Shown here in pieces: positions 6,253 to 8,510 of a stretch of 8,510 bases of DNA. Under the pieces are notes generated by a model. The model made no database searches. It had not been told where the DNA came from and saw nothing but the letters and a program-made list of their open reading frames with translations. The DNA comes from CAIZGX01 sp039805165 (GTDB lineage: Bacteria; Bacteroidota; Bacteroidia; Flavobacteriales_D; Sanyastnellaceae), in assembly GCA_039805165.1 (NCBI GenBank), contig JBDLUS010000011.1, positions 1 to 8,510 of the forward strand, read 5' to 3'. How positions within the stretch are numbered: position 1 is the stretch's first letter; each line of letters opens with the position of its first letter. The position numbers and the translations under genes are program-made.

Positions 6253-7507
6253 TGTTTTGGGAATTCCATTCCCTCTGTTTAGTATCTAAAACGTTCTGCC
6301 ATTCTTGCTTGAACGGAAAACGTTGCGGCTCACTTCCTGGATGAACTTTGGTGAAGAATAATTTCAATAATGCGTTTCGCAATTTCCCTGGATGACGCAA
6401 CGCTATGCGCATCTCCACAGGAACTGCTCCGAAAGTCGACTTAATTTCTCCAGCCGTTCTTCCAAATGCAATCTCTTCGCATTGCCCGTCAATAGCCCAT
6501 TTCACGAATGAAAGAAGCATGTTTGAATAAAGACCATACAATGCATTCGCTTCGTAATCCACTCCAACCAAGAACGCTTCAAGTTCTTTGTTATTGATGA
6601 GTGCAATCTGATATCCGACAATTTCATTCGCCACATAGTACGCTTGAATGAGCATCTTCTCTTGAAGTGCTTTCTTCAATTCAACCAAGAATTCGGTTGT
6701 TAAAGGTTCCATGGCGAATTCTGCGCGGTCATATACGTTTCTGTACAACGCCTGAACCAAGGTCGCATTCGCTTCCAAGTCTTCGGCGCTCCAGCTGCGA
6801 GTTTCAACACCCTCGCATTTTTTCAATGCGGCTTTCGCCTTGGTTCTGAACTTCGTGTTCAACGCATTTAGATAATCATCGAAAGTCTTCCAATTCCCAT
6901 CCAAAGGCATCTTCAAATGATGATCCACCGCAAACGTATGAAATCCGCATTCCTTCAATTCGTTCAACGCGTTATAATCTTTCGGATAAAAGTCTTTTAC
7001 AACAACCGCTTGGGTATCGCGCTTGTCCTTACGCAAATAATGAATAACGTCTGTAAGGGCATAGCACAAAGCCGTTGTGGCTTCTTCCACCTGAATTTCT
7101 TTTTGAAAAATATATCCGTGCGGACCCGTGCAGAAAGGACTTCCACAAACCACTAATGGGTATTGACGCGACTGTCTTCCGAAGACCCGTGCAACGAACC
7201 CTGCTCCGCCTTCCACATCTACGTGCGACTTCAATTCACCTGAAACGAAATAGGTGTATTGCAAAACCGCAATACCAATGGGCATTTCATCCTTGAAAAA
7301 CAAAATGTAAAACAGGTTTCCTTCCCAACATTTCGAAAGCGCCAATAAATAGTCTGAAGTGAGAAAAACGTTCTGTTCGTGATTCTGAGCATCCCACGTT
7401 TCCGTTGGCACATCGGCAAACTTATCGGTCACGGTATAACTAAGCTCGGAAGAGCCCAGAGACCATCGCACCTTTTTTCGTTCACCAAACACACAACAGT
7501 TTACCAT
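6245..7507 (-). CDS. GNAT/FemAB-like (BioF2-type) acyltransferase
   Basis: This 420-residue soluble protein looks like the double-GNAT proteins annotated as BioF2-like or FemAB-like acyltransferases, which move acyl or aminoacyl groups onto amines and are often linked to the cell envelope. The N-terminal half (about 22-200) shows 'FYILFFKDEMPIGIAVLQY' (66-84), a beta-strand pair typical of a degenerate GNAT fold. The C-terminal half carries a Lys/Arg-rich helix 'TKFRTKAKAALKK' (218-230), the strand 'GYQIALINNKELEAFLVGVD' (298-317) and 'AFGRTAGEIKSTFGA' (347-361), which matches the conserved 'GR...K..~G' end of this superfamily. There is no signal peptide. I use ATG 7507 because a TAnnTTTG box lies 17 bp upstream; GTG codons 6 and 13 are possible alternatives. 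It is the first gene of a five-gene unit and overlaps the MFS gene by 8 bp. The substrate cannot be read from sequence. Confidence 0.85.
   Translation of the reverse strand: MVNCCVFGERKKVRWSLGSSELSYTVTDKFADVPTETWDAQNHEQNVFLTSDYLLALSKCWEGNLFYILFFKDEMPIGIAVLQYTYFVSGELKSHVDVEGGAGFVARVFGRQSRQYPLVVCGSPFCTGPHGYIFQKEIQVEEATTALCYALTDVIHYLRKDKRDTQAVVVKDFYPKDYNALNELKECGFHTFAVDHHLKMPLDGNWKTFDDYLNALNTKFRTKAKAALKKCEGVETRSWSAEDLEANATLVQALYRNVYDRAEFAMEPLTTEFLVELKKALQEKMLIQAYYVANEIVGYQIALINNKELEAFLVGVDYEANALYGLYSNMLLSFVKWAIDGQCEEIAFGRTAGEIKSTFGAVPVEMRIALRHPGKLRNALLKLFFTKVHPGSEPQRFPFKQEWQNVLDTKQREWNSQNNG
6259..6273 (-). repeat. Small hairpin just upstream of the MFS start codon
   Basis: GGGAATTCCATTCCC gives a perfect 6-bp stem (three G-C pairs) with a 3-base loop. 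It is encoded in the last codons of the acyltransferase and ends 6 bp before the MFS ATG at 6252. In the mRNA it could mask that start until a ribosome finishing the upstream gene opens it. Stems of this size are common by chance, so only the position makes it notable. Confidence 0.35.
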
Positions 7508-7520
7508 AATTCGCTAGAGA

Positions 7521-7555
7521 TTTGCAAAGGTAAAGACACTTCAAGGTTAACTTTG
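7521..7555 (+). promoter_or_regulatory. Bacteroidota promoter for the DCC-protein gene (TTTG, 23-bp spacer, TAACTTTG)
   Basis: TAACTTTG at 7548-7555 is an exact match to the -7 element TAnnTTTG, and TTTG at 7521-7524 is a -33 element 23 bp upstream, at the long end of the accepted spacing. The box ends 15 bp before the ATG at 7571, giving a short leader without a Shine-Dalgarno sequence. Its -33 element lies in the palindrome TTTGCAAA, whose other half belongs to the opposing -7 box. Confidence 0.6.
7525..7532 (-). promoter_or_regulatory. Bacteroidota -7 promoter box (TACCTTTG) for the acyltransferase operon
   Basis: Read on the minus strand, these bases are TACCTTTG, an exact match to the Bacteroidota sigma-factor -7 element TAnnTTTG. 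The box ends 17 bp before the ATG of the acyltransferase, which implies a leader of about ten bases. I see no good TTG-type -33 element at the normal distance, so the promoter may be weak or assisted. It is the only plausible promoter in front of the five-gene unit. Confidence 0.6.
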
Positions 7556-7570
7556 TTTAATTCCTCACGA

Positions 7571-7966
7571 ATGTTAAACCCCAAAAAGATACTTTTTTTC
7601 GATAGCGATTGCCTCTTCTGCAACCGTTGGGTGCAACGCATTCACAGCCATGCGCTTCACTCCGATTTGTATTTTTCTGGGTTGAAGGGGAAAGAAGCCG
7701 AAAGCGCTCTCTCTTCGCAAGAACGGGAGTCGTTATCTGGAATTATCTTAGTTGTAAATGGAAAGAAATACCACAAAGGACTCGCGCTTCGACAATTGTT
7801 TTATGAGGTGAAGGCACCCCTCTCCTTCTTGTTAATGCTGACTTTCGTTTGTCCGCTTTTTTTATTGAATGGAATTTATAATTTTATTGCGCGAAACAGA
7901 CACCGCATAAACGGAAAATCCGCTTGTGAATTTGACCCTACCTTGCAAACGAAAATACTTCCATAA
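7571..7966 (+). CDS. DCC-family (DUF393, YuxK-like) predicted thiol-disulfide protein
   Basis: The DCC family (DUF393) are small proteins with a thioredoxin-like CxxC predicted to take part in thiol-disulfide exchange; their actual substrates are unproven. This 131-residue protein is of normal length. It opens with 'ILFFDSDCLFCNRWVQ' (7-22), containing the defining Asp and the C14-x-x-C17 pair (the usual DG.C is DS.C here). It has a hydrophobic segment at 83-105 that may touch the membrane and ends in 'YNFIARNRHRINGKSAC' (103-119), the family's characteristic 'RyrlfG...C' tail. I chose ATG 7571: the frame is open upstream to 7379, but that extension would run antisense through the acyltransferase gene and across the promoter. 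The next gene follows after 2 bp, so the pair is an operon. Confidence 0.9.
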   Translation: MLNPKKILFFDSDCLFCNRWVQRIHSHALHSDLYFSGLKGKEAESALSSQERESLSGIILVVNGKKYHKGLALRQLFYEVKAPLSFLLMLTFVCPLFLLNGIYNFIARNRHRINGKSACEFDPTLQTKILP

Positions 7967-7968
7967 CC

Positions 7969-8510
7969 ATGATTGAAAACATACCCTTTTCGCTGATTGT
8001 AGTGACTTGCATTCTCACCGTGCTTGCGGGCATGATGATGACTTACGCGTTTGTTCGTGGACATCACCGAGCGCAGCAGCGCGCGCACATATTCGCTTTA
8101 GCGTTGTTAGGATGGTCTATTTTTCAAGCAACGCTTGCACTGAATCGTTGGTACATGGATAAGAAAACAGGAACGGGGCACTTACTTTTTCCCATTGTAT
8201 TTTCTTCGGTTCTTATTTTGTTATTGGCCTTCACGCCTCGCGGAGCAAGGTTTCTGAGAGCTCTTCGTCCCTCTTGGTTATACAGTCTTCAATACCTCAG
8301 AATTCCAGTCGCTTCTATGTTTTACATTTTGGCAACGTGGAAGCAAACCCCTTGGGAGATGACATTTTACGGAATGAATTTCGACATTGCCTTCGGTGTT
8401 CTCGCCTTGATTTGCATGCCAATTTTCCCCAAGAAAAAAAGCAAGTATAAACTTGCTTTTAGTGTTTTCAATATTGTTGGAATTGCGTCTATTGTTTGGC
8501 AGTACATTCT
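7969..8510 (+). CDS. Polytopic membrane protein of unknown function (first 180 residues, cut by window edge)
   Basis: From ATG 7969 the frame is open to the end of the window. About six hydrophobic segments are visible (roughly 7-29, 40-60, 70-89, 108-124, 137-154 and 160-178), separated by short basic loops such as 'RGHHRAQQRAH' (30-40) and 'PKKKSKYK' (154-161). The segment 'LRIPVASMFYIL' (110-121) followed by 'MTFYGMNFDIAFG' (131-143) resembles a conserved 'RIPVE...MTF.G.NFDI..G' pattern I associate with uncharacterised Bacteroidota membrane proteins; that link is from memory. The start follows the DCC gene stop by 2 bp, which indicates co-transcription and probably translational coupling. 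No cofactor-binding motif is visible. A perfect 10-bp inverted repeat lies in codons 157-164. Confidence 0.8.
   Translation, partial: MIENIPFSLIVVTCILTVLAGMMMTYAFVRGHHRAQQRAHIFALALLGWSIFQATLALNRWYMDKKTGTGHLLFPIVFSSVLILLLAFTPRGARFLRALRPSWLYSLQYLRIPVASMFYILATWKQTPWEMTFYGMNFDIAFGVLALICMPIFPKKKSKYKLAFSVFNIVGIASIVWQYI
8437..8460. repeat. Perfect 10-bp inverted repeat, terminator-like, inside the last reading frame
   Basis: AAAAGCAAGT (8437-8446) and ACTTGCTTTT (8451-8460) are exact reverse complements around the loop ATAA. On the minus strand the right arm runs into three more T, making a run of seven T after the stem, the layout of an intrinsic terminator. On the plus strand the T run is only four. 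The open frame of the membrane protein passes straight through it. The repeat itself is certain; a termination role is not. Confidence 0.6.

Noticed and set aside
7379..7570. Upstream extension of the DCC-protein frame by 64 residues
   Set aside because: It runs antisense through the start of the acyltransferase gene and across both promoter boxes. The family motif begins only seven residues after ATG 7571.

Overview
The window looks like chromosomal DNA from a member of the Bacteroidota. The case rests on three things. Several products belong to families I know mainly from that phylum: a DUF4924-like protein, a Skp-like OmpH protein with this C-terminus, and a conserved membrane protein with an 'MTF.G.NFDI' motif. 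The start codons lack Shine-Dalgarno sequences. Exact TAnnTTTG boxes, the Bacteroidota -7 element, sit in the 7508-7570 intergenic gap. I cannot place it below phylum. Coding density is very high, the two longest gene-free gaps are 56 and 63 bp, and I see no tRNA, rRNA, CRISPR array, insertion sequence, phage gene or integration scar.

Layout. (1) 1-1558, minus strand: the first 519 residues of the DNA helicase RecG, cut off by the window edge. (2) 1615-3579, plus strand: a two-gene unit of a polytopic GT-C-type glycosyltransferase-like membrane protein and D-aminoacyl-tRNA deacylase (dtd), 9 bp apart. (3) 3576-7507, minus strand: a compact five-gene unit read from right to left as GNAT/FemAB-like acyltransferase, MFS transporter, an 81-residue unknown protein, a membrane-anchored OmpH/Skp-like protein and a DUF4924-like protein. 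Within it the genes overlap by 8 bp, are 12 bp apart, overlap by 34 bp and overlap by 1 bp. (4) 7571-8510, plus strand: a DCC-family (DUF393, YuxK-like) protein and, 2 bp on, a polytopic membrane protein that runs off the right edge.

How the parts relate. The dtd and DUF4924 genes meet tail to tail and share a CTAG that ends both reading frames. The acyltransferase and DCC genes diverge from a 63-bp gap holding one TAnnTTTG box in each direction. RecG (replication-fork rescue) and Dtd (translation quality control) are housekeeping functions. The five-gene unit has a cell-envelope flavour (acyltransferase, exporter-like MFS protein, membrane-anchored Skp-like protein), but no pathway can be named from sequence alone.

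I do not see a convincing new defence or mobile system. The most distinctive items are the overlapping minus-strand operon with its anchored Skp-like protein, the interleaved divergent promoters, the shared stop palindrome, and a perfect 10-bp terminator-like hairpin inside the last reading frame.
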